Translations under genes and position numbers: made by a program
In this document: in pieces, positions 28,058-37,384 of the stretch
How the letters are laid out: every line of letters begins with the position of its first letter
How positions within the stretch are numbered: the stretch's first letter is position 1
The notes under the pieces: model-generated
Told to the model about the DNA's origin: nothing
Databases searched by the model: none
The model's input: only the letters and a program-made list of their open reading frames with translations
NCBI GenBank assembly: GCA_937136455.1
Contig: CAKZOO010000004.1
Coordinates: forward strand, 1-56,366
From: an uncultured Flavobacteriaceae bacterium
GTDB lineage: Bacteria; Bacteroidota; Bacteroidia; Flavobacteriales; Flavobacteriaceae
Direction: 5' to 3'
DNA length: 56,366 nucleotides

Positions 28058-29566
28058 TTACAGTGGTTCACAAAGGATTGCAATCATCGTTTGAATTCCT
28101 TCTCTGTAATTTCCTAAGCGGATGTTTTCATTAGGACTGTGCTGATTGTTGTCTCTGTTTACCGTAGGAACTGTAACAGCTGGAATATTGAGCGTCGTCA
28201 CAAAAGGGGAAATTGGGATAGATCCACCACTCATTCGAATCATAATAGGATCTTGATCAAATGCGTGTTTTAAGGCTGATCGAAGCCATAAGCCTACAGG
28301 AGCATTAAAATCGGTTCTAAAGGATTGATAGGAAATTTCATGAGTAAGTGTTGCAATGTTAGGCTGTGTCAATCGCTCTTCTTTGGTCGGTTCGCGATCT
28401 AAAACATAGAAACCTTGTTCTTTGATATGATTATGAATTAATTGAATCAGTCGCTCGGGATCTGAGTCTAATACAAGTCGAAGATCAATTTCAGCTCTTG
28501 CCCAAGCAGGAACAATAGTTCTAACCTTTTCATTTATCCAACCCGACTGCATTCCTCTAATGTTTAAGGAAGGATACTGAATGGATTCTTGATAATAAGA
28601 TCCAACCTTATCGATACTCGCTATTTGCAAGCGTTCTCTGATGTGCTTTTCATCATCTGGAACTGCTTTTAGAATCTTTTGAGTTTCTTCATCAATCGAA
28701 ATTCCGTCGTAGTAGCCCTCAATAAGTACTCTTCCTTGATCGTCTTTCATGGATGCGAGTAATTTGGATAATTTGAGTGCAGGATTGGGGGCGTAGTTTC
28801 CAAAATGTCCAGAATGTTGAGGAACTATAGGCCCATAAGTAGTCAATTGAAGGGTTGCAATTCCTCGTGCACCAAATGTTAAAGTTGGTCGATTGGTGAT
28901 ATGTCTAGGTCCGTCAAAGATGATGAGTTGATCTGCCTTTAAGAGTTCTTTGTTATTAAGAACCGCTTCTGGCAGTCGAGGGGATCCCATTTCTTCTTCA
29001 AAATCCATGATGACTTTGATGTTGAAGTTGGGTTCAATTCCTTTACTAGCTATCGCATCCAAAGAAGCTAAAAACATCGCTGCAGGTCCTTTGGCATCAG
29101 AAGCAGACCTAGCAAAAACTCTCCAATCATCTTGGTAGTCATTTATGCGATTCCAATCAATTTTTTCCCATTCTCCCTCATTGTTTTGAAGCTTAAGAGT
29201 AGGTGTATATGGATCGTCTTGAAACCATCGCGATGGATCAACTGGTTGACCATCAATTTGAAGATAGATCAATACCGTTTTAGTTGCTTTTGGATGTTTG
29301 CGCTCTGCCAACAATAGAGGAACTGTTGAAGTTTCGATTCGATGACTGCTAAAACCTCTTTGCTCAAAGGCTTGTTCACACCATCGAACATTCTGCTCAA
29401 TTTCTTCAGGCTGATTGGCATCGTTGGGAATACTTAATAGATCGCGTAGGAGATCAAATGACTTTAGAGTGTAGGTTTTGGATAATTCATTAATTTTTTT
29501 GCTGGATAATTGCTGTGCTTGAACACTAGAGCCAAAACACAATAGAAGGATTAGAAGGCTTCTCAT
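28058..29566 (-). CDS. M20-family exported peptidase with an altered first metal ligand
   Basis: A 502-residue protein with a Sec signal ending VQAQ (1-18). M20 dipeptidase landmarks: D105 (IDGQPVDP), bridging D157 (SASDAKG), E191/E192 (EEEMGSP), D218 and a C-terminal H476 (HSPNEN). The first histidine ligand, normally YGHxD, is Q103 here (YLQID). The rest of the site and the GGSIP block are kept. The substrate is probably di- or oligopeptides. It is divergent from the acetoacetyl-CoA synthetase gene and upstream of the TolB-amidohydrolase. Confidence 0.86.
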   Translation of the reverse strand: MRSLLILLLCFGSSVQAQQLSSKKINELSKTYTLKSFDLLRDLLSIPNDANQPEEIEQNVRWCEQAFEQRGFSSHRIETSTVPLLLAERKHPKATKTVLIYLQIDGQPVDPSRWFQDDPYTPTLKLQNNEGEWEKIDWNRINDYQDDWRVFARSASDAKGPAAMFLASLDAIASKGIEPNFNIKVIMDFEEEMGSPRLPEAVLNNKELLKADQLIIFDGPRHITNRPTLTFGARGIATLQLTTYGPIVPQHSGHFGNYAPNPALKLSKLLASMKDDQGRVLIEGYYDGISIDEETQKILKAVPDDEKHIRERLQIASIDKVGSYYQESIQYPSLNIRGMQSGWINEKVRTIVPAWARAEIDLRLVLDSDPERLIQLIHNHIKEQGFYVLDREPTKEERLTQPNIATLTHEISYQSFRTDFNAPVGLWLRSALKHAFDQDPIMIRMSGGSIPISPFVTTLNIPAVTVPTVNRDNNQHSPNENIRLGNYREGIQTMIAILCEPL

Positions 29567-29640
29567 AAATTTAAATTTTACTAAAAGTAGAAAATATCGA
29601 TGATATGTTTTAGTGGATTTGTAACTTTAAAAGAAAATCC

Positions 29641-31536
29641 ATGAAGCTTTGGACTCCCTCGAAAGATGAAATTTCTCGATCAAATATGGCTGATTACCAG
29701 TTGTTTTTGAAACAGAACTATCAACTTGAATTTGAAAATTATGAGGCGTTACACAACTGGTCTATTACTCATATTGGCAGCTTTTGGAGTTCCATCGCAG
29801 CCTATTTTAATGTTGATTTAGAGTCTGACTTTTTACCTTATAAACCGGGCATCCCTTTTTACAACACCAAATGGTTTGAGGGGGCTCAGTTGAATTATTC
29901 TCAGTATATCTTTCAAAAGGCTTGCGATCAAAGAGCAGCTATATGTTATCAATCTGAATCAGGTGATCTTAGAGAGCTTTCTTGGGTTCAATTAAAGAAT
30001 TCAGTAGCATCTTTGCAAGAACGACTTAAAACTCTTGGAGTTCAAAAAGGAGATCGGGTTGTAGCTTATGCACTCAATACTCCAGAAACCATTATTGCGT
30101 TTTTAGCGGCCCATTCACTAGGAGCTATTTGGTCCTCTTGTTCTCCCGATTTTGGAGTGCAATCCGTAGTCGATCGATTTCAACAAATTGAGCCCAAGGT
30201 GCTTTTTGCACATAATAGCTATCAATACCACGGAAAAGAATATGATCTCTGTGATAAGGTCGCTGCTATTAAAAATGAGCTACCTACTTTAATTTCAGTG
30301 ATTGAATTAAATGAAGAACTTTGTTATGCTACATCTGCAACTGAAATCTTTTTTGAACAGCTAGCTTTTGATCATCCTATTTGGGTCTTGTATTCATCAG
30401 GTACAACAGGGACCCCTAAGGCAATCACACATGGTTGTGGAGGAATTCTATTGGAACATTTAAAAGGTCTGGCACTACATCAAAACCTCAAAGAAGGAGA
30501 GCGCTATTTTTGGTATTCGACAACAGGTTGGATGATGTGGAATTACGCCTTATCATCATTGGCCTGTGGTGCGACGCTTTGTCTCTACAACGGTTCTGCA
30601 ACCTATCCTAAAACAAATAGTTTGTGGGAGTTTGCCTCCAAGGCAAAGATCAATCACTTTGGAGGAGGAGCAGCCTATTTTATTCACTGTATGCTCAAAG
30701 ACGCCCTTCAGGAAATCGATTTATCTTCATTGAAGACGATTGGATCCACAGGTTCCCCGCTTTCTGCCCAAGCTTTTGATTGGTATTTTGAGCAGTTGCC
30801 AGTGGTACAACTGGTTTCGCTCAGCGGAGGGACCGATGTATGTACGGCATTTGTTGGAGGATGCCCGACAAAACCAGTATATACAGGAGAAATTCAGTGT
30901 GCAACCCTTGGAGTTGATTTAAAAGCATATGATGAGACGGGGAATGAAGTGTTTGATGCTTTAGGAGAATTAGTAGTTGCAAAACCAATGCCTTCAATGC
31001 CAATTTATTTCTGGAATGACCAGGGTCACAAACGCTATCACAGTAGTTATTTTGACAAATATAAGGGGGTATGGTGTCATGGAGATTATATCAAAATCAC
31101 GAAGAGAAATGGCATCATTATTTACGGCAGGTCAGATGCAACACTCAATAAAAATGGAGTGCGAATCGGTACTGCTGAAATCTATAATACCTTAGATGAT
31201 CTCAGTGAAATTAAAGATGCTTTAATCGTCAATTTGGAACGAGAAGACGGAAGCTCTTTTATGCCTTTGTTCGTAACTCTCGATGGAGATTTGAACGATT
31301 CCATGATTCAAAACATCAAAACAGCCCTTAGAAAAAATTGTTCGCCTAGACATGTTCCTGATATGATTGTCAAAGTTTCTGAAATCCCCTATACAATCAG
31401 TGGTAAAAAAATGGAAGTTCCTGTCAAGAAAATTTTAATGGGTGTTGCAAAGAACAAAGCAGCAACAGTCGATGCGATGAAAAATCCAATTTCATTAGAT
31501 GATTTTGAACGCTTTTATCTCGAATCCTTATCTTAG
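29641..31536 (+). CDS. aacS: Acetoacetyl-CoA synthetase
   Basis: A 631-residue ANL-superfamily ligase. It makes acetoacetyl-CoA from acetoacetate, ATP and CoA. The N-terminal block KLWTPSKDEI ... FWSSIAAYF is typical of this family. The P-loop is VLYSSGTTGTPKAITH, and the A5 to A8 motifs (TTGWMMWN, GGTDVCTAF, YGRSDATLNKNGVRIGTAEIY) follow. The C-terminal lysine is in YTISGKKMEVPVK. Length is normal. No signal peptide, so cytoplasmic. The sodium-pump decarboxylase genes follow after 95 bases. Confidence 0.93.
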   Translation: MKLWTPSKDEISRSNMADYQLFLKQNYQLEFENYEALHNWSITHIGSFWSSIAAYFNVDLESDFLPYKPGIPFYNTKWFEGAQLNYSQYIFQKACDQRAAICYQSESGDLRELSWVQLKNSVASLQERLKTLGVQKGDRVVAYALNTPETIIAFLAAHSLGAIWSSCSPDFGVQSVVDRFQQIEPKVLFAHNSYQYHGKEYDLCDKVAAIKNELPTLISVIELNEELCYATSATEIFFEQLAFDHPIWVLYSSGTTGTPKAITHGCGGILLEHLKGLALHQNLKEGERYFWYSTTGWMMWNYALSSLACGATLCLYNGSATYPKTNSLWEFASKAKINHFGGGAAYFIHCMLKDALQEIDLSSLKTIGSTGSPLSAQAFDWYFEQLPVVQLVSLSGGTDVCTAFVGGCPTKPVYTGEIQCATLGVDLKAYDETGNEVFDALGELVVAKPMPSMPIYFWNDQGHKRYHSSYFDKYKGVWCHGDYIKITKRNGIIIYGRSDATLNKNGVRIGTAEIYNTLDDLSEIKDALIVNLEREDGSSFMPLFVTLDGDLNDSMIQNIKTALRKNCSPRHVPDMIVKVSEIPYTISGKKMEVPVKKILMGVAKNKAATVDAMKNPISLDDFERFYLESLS

Positions 31537-31606
31537 AGGGTGATTTTTGTAACAATTGTCACCTTAAATCATAACATTTATCATATTTATCAGTTCTAAT
31601 TAGGAC

Positions 31607-31614
31607 TACATTTG
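31607..31614 (+). promoter_or_regulatory. -7 promoter element of the decarboxylase operon
   Basis: TACATTTG fits TAnnTTTG exactly, 18 bases before the gamma-subunit ATG. It implies that the decarboxylase operon can be transcribed apart from the upstream ligase gene. Confidence 0.5.
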
Positions 31615-31631
31615 AATAGAAATTGAATTAT

Positions 31632-31895
31632 ATGAATGACATTAGTAAAGCATTTGAGCTATTAGCAGTCGGAATGATTACGGTCTTTACAATTTTAACG
31701 TTGGTTTTTTTGTTAGGTCGTTTTATTATTTTTACAGTGAATCGTTACCTCCCAGAAGCCCCTGTTGTTCTCAAAAAATCAGCAGATTCAGTTTCATCAA
31801 TTTCCAAAAAACACATTGCAGCAATAACCGCAGTAGTATGTAAAGTAACTATGGGGAAGGGTCATCCTTCTCACATAGAGAAAATCAAAAAATAA
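31632..31895 (+). CDS. oadG: Sodium-pump decarboxylase gamma subunit (OadG-like)
   Basis: An 87-residue protein from the ATG at 31632 (a TTG upstream is less likely). One membrane helix (about 12-37, VGMITVFTILTLVFLLGRFII) carries the OadG pattern. A short cytoplasmic tail ends GHPSHIEKIKK and may replace the metal-binding tail of other gamma subunits. It anchors the alpha and beta subunits. The alpha gene begins six bases after its stop. Confidence 0.85.
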   Translation: MNDISKAFELLAVGMITVFTILTLVFLLGRFIIFTVNRYLPEAPVVLKKSADSVSSISKKHIAAITAVVCKVTMGKGHPSHIEKIKK

Positions 31896-31901
31896 TCAAA
31901 C

Positions 31902-33773
31902 ATGCAACAAGTAAAGTTTTCACTCGTTTACAGGGATATGTGGCAGTCTTCAGGTAAATACCTGCCCAGAGTTGACCAATTAGTAAAAGTAGCACCTCAT
32001 ATTATCGATATGGGTTGTTTTGCCAGAGTAGAGACCAATGGAGGAGGATTTGAACAAATCAATTTGCTCTTTGGAGAAAATCCAAATAAGGCTGTTCGAG
32101 ATTGGACACAACCATTTAATGATGCTGGGATTCAAACCCATATGTTAGATCGATCTTTAAACGGACTTCGTATGAGTCCTGTTCCAGCGGATGTTAGAAA
32201 ATTAATGTACAAGGTTAAAAAGGCTCAGGGAACGGATATCACTAGACCTTTTTGTGGATTAAACGATCCTAGAAACATCATTGATTCGATTACCTATGCG
32301 AAAGAAGCTGGTATGATTGCTCAGGCAGCACTTAGTTTAACCTATTCCAAAATACATACGGTTGACTTTTATGTCGATTTAGCGGATCAATTGATCAAGG
32401 GTGGAGCCGATGAAATCTGTTTAAAAGATATGGCAGGTATTGGACGTCCTGTATGGCTTGGAAAAATTGTAAAAGGAATCAAGGAAATGCATCCCAATAT
32501 TCCTTTACAATACCACTCTCACTCTGGCCCTGGATTTGCAATGGCTTCGATATTAGAAGTTTGCAAGGCAGGAGTTGAATACGTAGATGTGGCTATGGAA
32601 CCGCTTTCATGGGGTACTGGTCATGTCGATTTAATAGCAGTTCATGCGATGTTAAAAGATGCCGGATTTGATGTTCCTGATATCAATATGAAAGCCTATA
32701 TGAAGGTACGTCGTTTGACTCAAAGTTTTATCGATGACTTTCTAGGATACTACATCAATCCTCAAAACCGCCTGATGAATTCACTCTTGATTGGTCCTGG
32801 ACTTCCAGGAGGGATGATGGGATCCTTGATGGCTGATTTAGCTAGTAATCTAGAGAGTATCAATAAATGGAAAAAGAAAAAAAATCAAGAAGAACTTACT
32901 CAAGGAGAATTATTAGTTAAGTTATTCGATGAAGTAGAATATATCTGGCCTTTAGTTGGATATCCACCACTGGTGACTCCTTATAGCCAGTATGTAAAGA
33001 ACCTGGCAATGATGAATGTAATGGCCCTGGAAAAAGGGAAAGAACGCTGGGGAATGATTGCTGACAATATATGGGATATGCTCATGGGAAGAGGGGGTAA
33101 ATTACCTGGACCTTTAGCTCCTGAACTACAAGAATTAGCCAAAAAGAACGGCAAAGAACCATTTACTGATAAACCTCAAACACTTTATCCGGACGGGCTT
33201 GAAGTCTTTGAAAAAGAAATGAAAGAAATGGGATGGGATCAAGGTCAGGACCAAGAAGAACTCTTTGAACTAGCCATGCATCCACAACAGTACAGAGCCT
33301 ATAAGTCTGGTGAAGCGAAAAAAGCTTTTGAAGAAGATTTAGCACAAAAGAGAAGAGAAGGAGCAGGTTTAATTTCTGTCGATCAACCAAAAGCTGTTGT
33401 TGTTCCAGATCCAGAAATACTCTATGTTGATGTTGAGGGAGAATCATACAAAGTTTCAGTTTCATACGAGGCTCCAGACGTATCAAAAGCAGCTACGCCA
33501 ACACCAAAACCTGCTTCTGTTGAAACTCCAAAAGCTGAAGGAGGAACTGAAGTGATCGCTCCCTTGGAAGGAAAATTCTATCTGACTGTTGACAATTCAG
33601 AGACTCCAATAAAGGTGGGAGACCAAATTGCTGAGGGGGATTTAATCGGTTATGTAGAGGCGATGAAAACTTTTAATGCCATCAAATCAGAACACTCGGG
33701 AACTGTTGTTGAAATTGTAATAGACAGTGGAGCTGATGTAGATGAAGATGATGTATTAGTAATACTCTCATAA
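31902..33773 (+). CDS. oadA: Oxaloacetate decarboxylase alpha subunit / carboxyltransferase with biotinyl domain
   Basis: A 623-residue biotin enzyme subunit. An HMGL-like TIM barrel (about 1-265) has YRDMWQS, the metal-binding HSHSGPG and ICLKDMAG with the carboxylated-type lysine. A conserved carboxylase domain follows (about 285-480), then a Pro/Ala/Thr linker, then a biotinyl domain (about 545-623) with K589 in EAMKT. Most biotin sites read EAMKM; the Thr is a common variant in this group. With OadB it moves CO2 from a carboxylic acid and pumps sodium. The beta gene starts two bases after the stop. Confidence 0.93.
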   Translation: MQQVKFSLVYRDMWQSSGKYLPRVDQLVKVAPHIIDMGCFARVETNGGGFEQINLLFGENPNKAVRDWTQPFNDAGIQTHMLDRSLNGLRMSPVPADVRKLMYKVKKAQGTDITRPFCGLNDPRNIIDSITYAKEAGMIAQAALSLTYSKIHTVDFYVDLADQLIKGGADEICLKDMAGIGRPVWLGKIVKGIKEMHPNIPLQYHSHSGPGFAMASILEVCKAGVEYVDVAMEPLSWGTGHVDLIAVHAMLKDAGFDVPDINMKAYMKVRRLTQSFIDDFLGYYINPQNRLMNSLLIGPGLPGGMMGSLMADLASNLESINKWKKKKNQEELTQGELLVKLFDEVEYIWPLVGYPPLVTPYSQYVKNLAMMNVMALEKGKERWGMIADNIWDMLMGRGGKLPGPLAPELQELAKKNGKEPFTDKPQTLYPDGLEVFEKEMKEMGWDQGQDQEELFELAMHPQQYRAYKSGEAKKAFEEDLAQKRREGAGLISVDQPKAVVVPDPEILYVDVEGESYKVSVSYEAPDVSKAATPTPKPASVETPKAEGGTEVIAPLEGKFYLTVDNSETPIKVGDQIAEGDLIGYVEAMKTFNAIKSEHSGTVVEIVIDSGADVDEDDVLVILS

Positions 33774-33775
33774 GC

Positions 33776-34987
33776 ATGGATATCTTAAAGACCCTTTTTG
33801 AAATGACGGCTTTTCAGGAGCTATTTAATAATCCTGGATATTTGTTAATGCTTCTTATCGGAGCATTCCTTCTCTATCTGGGAATTGTTAAAAAGTATGA
33901 GCCATTGCTGTTATTGCCCATTGCTTTTGGGGTCATCTTAGCGAATTTACCTGGAGGTGAAATGGCGGTAGTTCCAGTTGATTTGATCAAAGTAGACGAG
34001 CATCGTTATATGAATCTGCTTGAGATAGCCTATGAATACGGTATTATGAATTACCTCTATTACGCACTCTTAAAAACAGGTTTTTTACCTCCTTTGATTT
34101 TTATGGGTATTGGAGCCCTTACTGATTTTGGTCCAATGCTTAGAAACCTTCGATTGGCCTTTTTTGGAGCTGCTGCACAGTTGGGGATTTTCATCGTTTT
34201 AATTTCTGCAATTTTAATTGGTTTTACTGCAAAAGAAGCGGCTTCGCTCGGAATTATTGGAGGAGCAGACGGTCCAACAGCCATTTATACAACCATCAAA
34301 TTAGCACCTCACCTCTTAGGGCCAATCGCCATTGCCGCCTATTCGTATATGGCTTTAGTTCCTGTGATTATTCCCTTTGTGGCTAAATTGACCTGTTCAA
34401 AAAAAGAATTATCCATCAATATGAAAAAAATGGATAAGCTCTATCCTGCCACCTACAAGATTAAGAATTTAACGGCTGTTAAAATTATCTTCCCCATCGT
34501 ATTGGGAATAGTGATCAGTATTTTTGTTCCTTCGTCAACTCCACTTTTAGGAATGCTGCTCTTTGGTAATTTGCTTAAAGAAATTGGATCGACCGTTGGT
34601 CGATTGACAGAGGCGGCAACAGGGACCGTTCTCAATACTTCAACGATCTTTTTAGGTCTTACCGTTGGAGCGACCATGACCGCAGATGTTTTCTTGAAAT
34701 GGGATACTATACTCATTGTTGTGGGTGGATTTATCGCCTTTGCTATTTCTATTTTTGGAGGGATATTAGCTGTAAAAATTGTCAATTTATTCGCCAAGAA
34801 AAAAATCAATCCACTGGTCGGAGCAACTGGACTCAGTGCCGTTCCAATGGCCTCGCGTGTTGCGAATGAATTAGCGATTAAATACGATCCATCGAATCAC
34901 CTCTTGCAGTATTGTATGTCGAGTAATATTTCGGGTGTCATCGGTTCTGCAGTTGCTGCTGGAGTCTTGATTTCCTTTTTAGGATAA
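33776..34987 (+). CDS. oadB: Sodium-pump decarboxylase beta subunit
   Basis: A 403-residue polytopic membrane protein of the OadB/GcdB family. It has about nine to eleven helices with the conserved GALTDFGPMLRN, GIIGGADGPTAIYTT and NTSTIFLGLTVGATM blocks. These hold the aspartate and polar residues of the sodium path. It couples decarboxylation of carboxybiotin to sodium export. Gene order gamma-alpha-beta is as in other operons. Oxaloacetate is the likeliest substrate, but methylmalonyl-CoA cannot be excluded from subunit B alone; the OadA type of alpha subunit favours oxaloacetate. Confidence 0.93.
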   Translation: MDILKTLFEMTAFQELFNNPGYLLMLLIGAFLLYLGIVKKYEPLLLLPIAFGVILANLPGGEMAVVPVDLIKVDEHRYMNLLEIAYEYGIMNYLYYALLKTGFLPPLIFMGIGALTDFGPMLRNLRLAFFGAAAQLGIFIVLISAILIGFTAKEAASLGIIGGADGPTAIYTTIKLAPHLLGPIAIAAYSYMALVPVIIPFVAKLTCSKKELSINMKKMDKLYPATYKIKNLTAVKIIFPIVLGIVISIFVPSSTPLLGMLLFGNLLKEIGSTVGRLTEAATGTVLNTSTIFLGLTVGATMTADVFLKWDTILIVVGGFIAFAISIFGGILAVKIVNLFAKKKINPLVGATGLSAVPMASRVANELAIKYDPSNHLLQYCMSSNISGVIGSAVAAGVLISFLG

Positions 34988-35027
34988 GTCTTAGTTTTAC
35001 TATCTTTAAGGGATAAAATTAAATCAA

Positions 35028-37382
35028 ATGAAAAGTAAATTATCCCTGGTACTTGCCTTTATGATACTGTCTTTAAGTGGATGGTCTCAGAATAAAAGTA
35101 AAGATGAACAGAAACCATTAGATTCTATTGTAAAAAATCTTGAGGTTGACAAAGGAGTTGTCGATTCTTATTTCGATATAAACGATCAGAAGTTAATGCT
35201 TAGAATTTCAAAAGAACAACTCGGAAAAGACTTCTTAATGGTGAGTCGTTATGTGAAATTACCTTCGAATTACAACCCTTATATCAATGCTGGTTCTAAA
35301 ACCTCGGAATCGGTGATTCGATTCGAAAAACTTGCTAATAAAATTGTTCTCAAACAAATTTCTTATGTGTCTATTGCTGAAGAGAACGACCCTATATACC
35401 AATCCGTAGTAGAGAATAATTTTGAGCCAATTTTGGCCAGTTTTGAGATTAAGAATGAGGAAAATGACAGCTATCTGTTTGACGCAAAGGATTATTTTTC
35501 TGATGATTCTCCAGGGTTTAATACGGTCTCCAGTACCGATAAAAAGAATTACGGTATCACCTCTGTTGACAAGTCTCGCAGTTGGATCGATTCTGTGAAG
35601 AGTTTTGAGCAAAATATGGAGATTACCCATACGTTGACCTTTTCAGCTTCAAAATTGCCTAGAGCAAATCAAACAAAGACCTTGAGTTTTCAGGTCAATC
35701 ATTCCATAGTATTACTTCCAGAAAACCCCATGGAGATTCGATATGCTGATCAACGTGTCGGATGGTTTTCACTTGAGAAATACAACTATTCATCTCAGGC
35801 TCTAAAATCTGACAATTATAAAATTGCAAGAAGGTGGCGTTTGGAGCCTAAGGATCCAGAGGCATATAAAAGAGGAGAATTGGTAGAGCCGATCAAGCCT
35901 ATTGTTTATTATTTAGACCCTGCAACACCTTTAAAGTGGAGGCCTTATTTTAAAAAGGGGATCGAAGACTGGAATGCGGCTTTTGAGAAGGCAGGTTTTA
36001 AAAATGCGATCCTCGCAAAAGACCCTCCTTCAAAGGAAGAAGATCCAGATTTCTCTCCTGAAGACGTTCGCTATTCAACAGTACGATACGTAGCTTCTAC
36101 TACTAGAAATGCTGTTGGACCTTCAGTATCAGACCCTAGAACAGGTGAGATTTTAGAGAGTGATATTATTTGGTATCACAACCATTTGAGATCCTATCGA
36201 AATAGATACTTACTCGAAACAGCGGCGGCGAACCCTAAAGCGAGATCTTTAGAGACACCAGAAGAGGAAATCGGAGAAATGATGAGAAGAGTTATTTCTC
36301 ATGAGATAGGCCATGCCCTTGGATTACCACACAATATGAAAGCGAGTTCGGCTTATCCCGTAGACTCTCTTCGATCGGGGACTTTTACTCAAAAAATGGG
36401 AATCGCTACCACGATCATGGATTATGCTAGGTACAATTATGTAGCTCAACCTGGAGATGATAACATACGATTTGTAAGGCAGTTAGGACCCTATGATGAT
36501 TATGCCATCGAATGGGGGTATCGCTATTTTGAAGATCAAACACCAGAGCAAATCCAGGAGTTATTAAAAGAAATGGTCGACCAGAAATCATTAGATCCAA
36601 TCTATATGTTTGGAGGCTATGGTTCAGATCCTAATTCTCAAACTGAAAATATCGGCGATGATCCTGTAAAGGCGACAGCCTATGGTTTAAAAAACTTAAA
36701 AATTGTCGCTCAACATTTAGACGAGTGGACTACTAAAGCTGGGGCGACCTATGATGATTTAGAAGAACTCTATTCGGAGCTATTGTCAGTGTATAGTCGC
36801 TATATAAATCACGTGAGAACTGTTGTAGGTGGAGTATATGAAACAAGAATCAACAAGGGCCAAGATGCTGTTCCTTATCAAACGGTTCCAAGAGAAAAAC
36901 AACTCCAAGCACTCAGTTCTCTAAACACCAATTTATGGACTAGTCCAACTTGGCTATTGGATCCTAAAATTGTTTCAAAATTCTCCTCAAATGGAGGAAT
37001 GGACCGAGTAACCAATACTCAAAGGGCTGTGTTAAACAGAATCCTTTCGACTGCAAAATTAAACGAAATGCTCTCAACTCAAACAACCTTAGTTGGTACA
37101 CCATTGACTGTTGAGGAGCTTTTGATGCAGCTAAAAAGTGATCTGCTTACATCCAAAAACAACCCTGATCTTTTGGAGCGCAATCTTCAAATCAATTGGG
37201 TGCTTAGACTTCAGGAGCTCTTAAAGGATGAAAAGCTCAAACCTGAGGTTGCTGCTCTAGTAAAGGCTTCATTAGATGATACTCAAAAGTATTTTAAGGC
37301 AAGAAGAACCAAGGGAACGAAGCTTCAACAAAGCCATTATCGCTATGGATATCATTTAATATCGAAACACAATAATGAATAA
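35028..37382 (+). CDS. Exported zinc-dependent metalloprotease (DUF5117/DUF5118 type)
   Basis: A 784-residue protein with a Sec signal ending GWSQ (1-21). The extended zinc motif HEIGHALGLPHN begins at H425, with ligands H425, H429 and H435 and catalytic E426; a Met-turn candidate is TIMDY. The N-terminal part matches the DUF5118/DUF5117 domains in outline (FLMVSRYVKLPSNYNPYINAG, KLPRANQTKTLSFQVNHSIVLLPENPMEIRYADQRVGWF). It is similar to metalloproteases that are abundant in Bacteroidota. It is a secreted or periplasmic protease. The methyltransferase gene starts two bases after the stop. Confidence 0.9.
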   Translation: MKSKLSLVLAFMILSLSGWSQNKSKDEQKPLDSIVKNLEVDKGVVDSYFDINDQKLMLRISKEQLGKDFLMVSRYVKLPSNYNPYINAGSKTSESVIRFEKLANKIVLKQISYVSIAEENDPIYQSVVENNFEPILASFEIKNEENDSYLFDAKDYFSDDSPGFNTVSSTDKKNYGITSVDKSRSWIDSVKSFEQNMEITHTLTFSASKLPRANQTKTLSFQVNHSIVLLPENPMEIRYADQRVGWFSLEKYNYSSQALKSDNYKIARRWRLEPKDPEAYKRGELVEPIKPIVYYLDPATPLKWRPYFKKGIEDWNAAFEKAGFKNAILAKDPPSKEEDPDFSPEDVRYSTVRYVASTTRNAVGPSVSDPRTGEILESDIIWYHNHLRSYRNRYLLETAAANPKARSLETPEEEIGEMMRRVISHEIGHALGLPHNMKASSAYPVDSLRSGTFTQKMGIATTIMDYARYNYVAQPGDDNIRFVRQLGPYDDYAIEWGYRYFEDQTPEQIQELLKEMVDQKSLDPIYMFGGYGSDPNSQTENIGDDPVKATAYGLKNLKIVAQHLDEWTTKAGATYDDLEELYSELLSVYSRYINHVRTVVGGVYETRINKGQDAVPYQTVPREKQLQALSSLNTNLWTSPTWLLDPKIVSKFSSNGGMDRVTNTQRAVLNRILSTAKLNEMLSTQTTLVGTPLTVEELLMQLKSDLLTSKNNPDLLERNLQINWVLRLQELLKDEKLKPEVAALVKASLDDTQKYFKARRTKGTKLQQSHYRYGYHLISKHNNE

Positions 37383-37384
37383 TT

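Noticed and set aside
31537..31563. GGTGA and TCACC flanking the end of the acetoacetyl-CoA synthetase gene as a terminator
   Set aside because: Only five pairs with a large loop and no T run after it.
31623..31631. TTG start for the OadG-like protein
   Set aside because: The ATG at 31632 gives the normal length and sits 18 bases after an exact -7 element.
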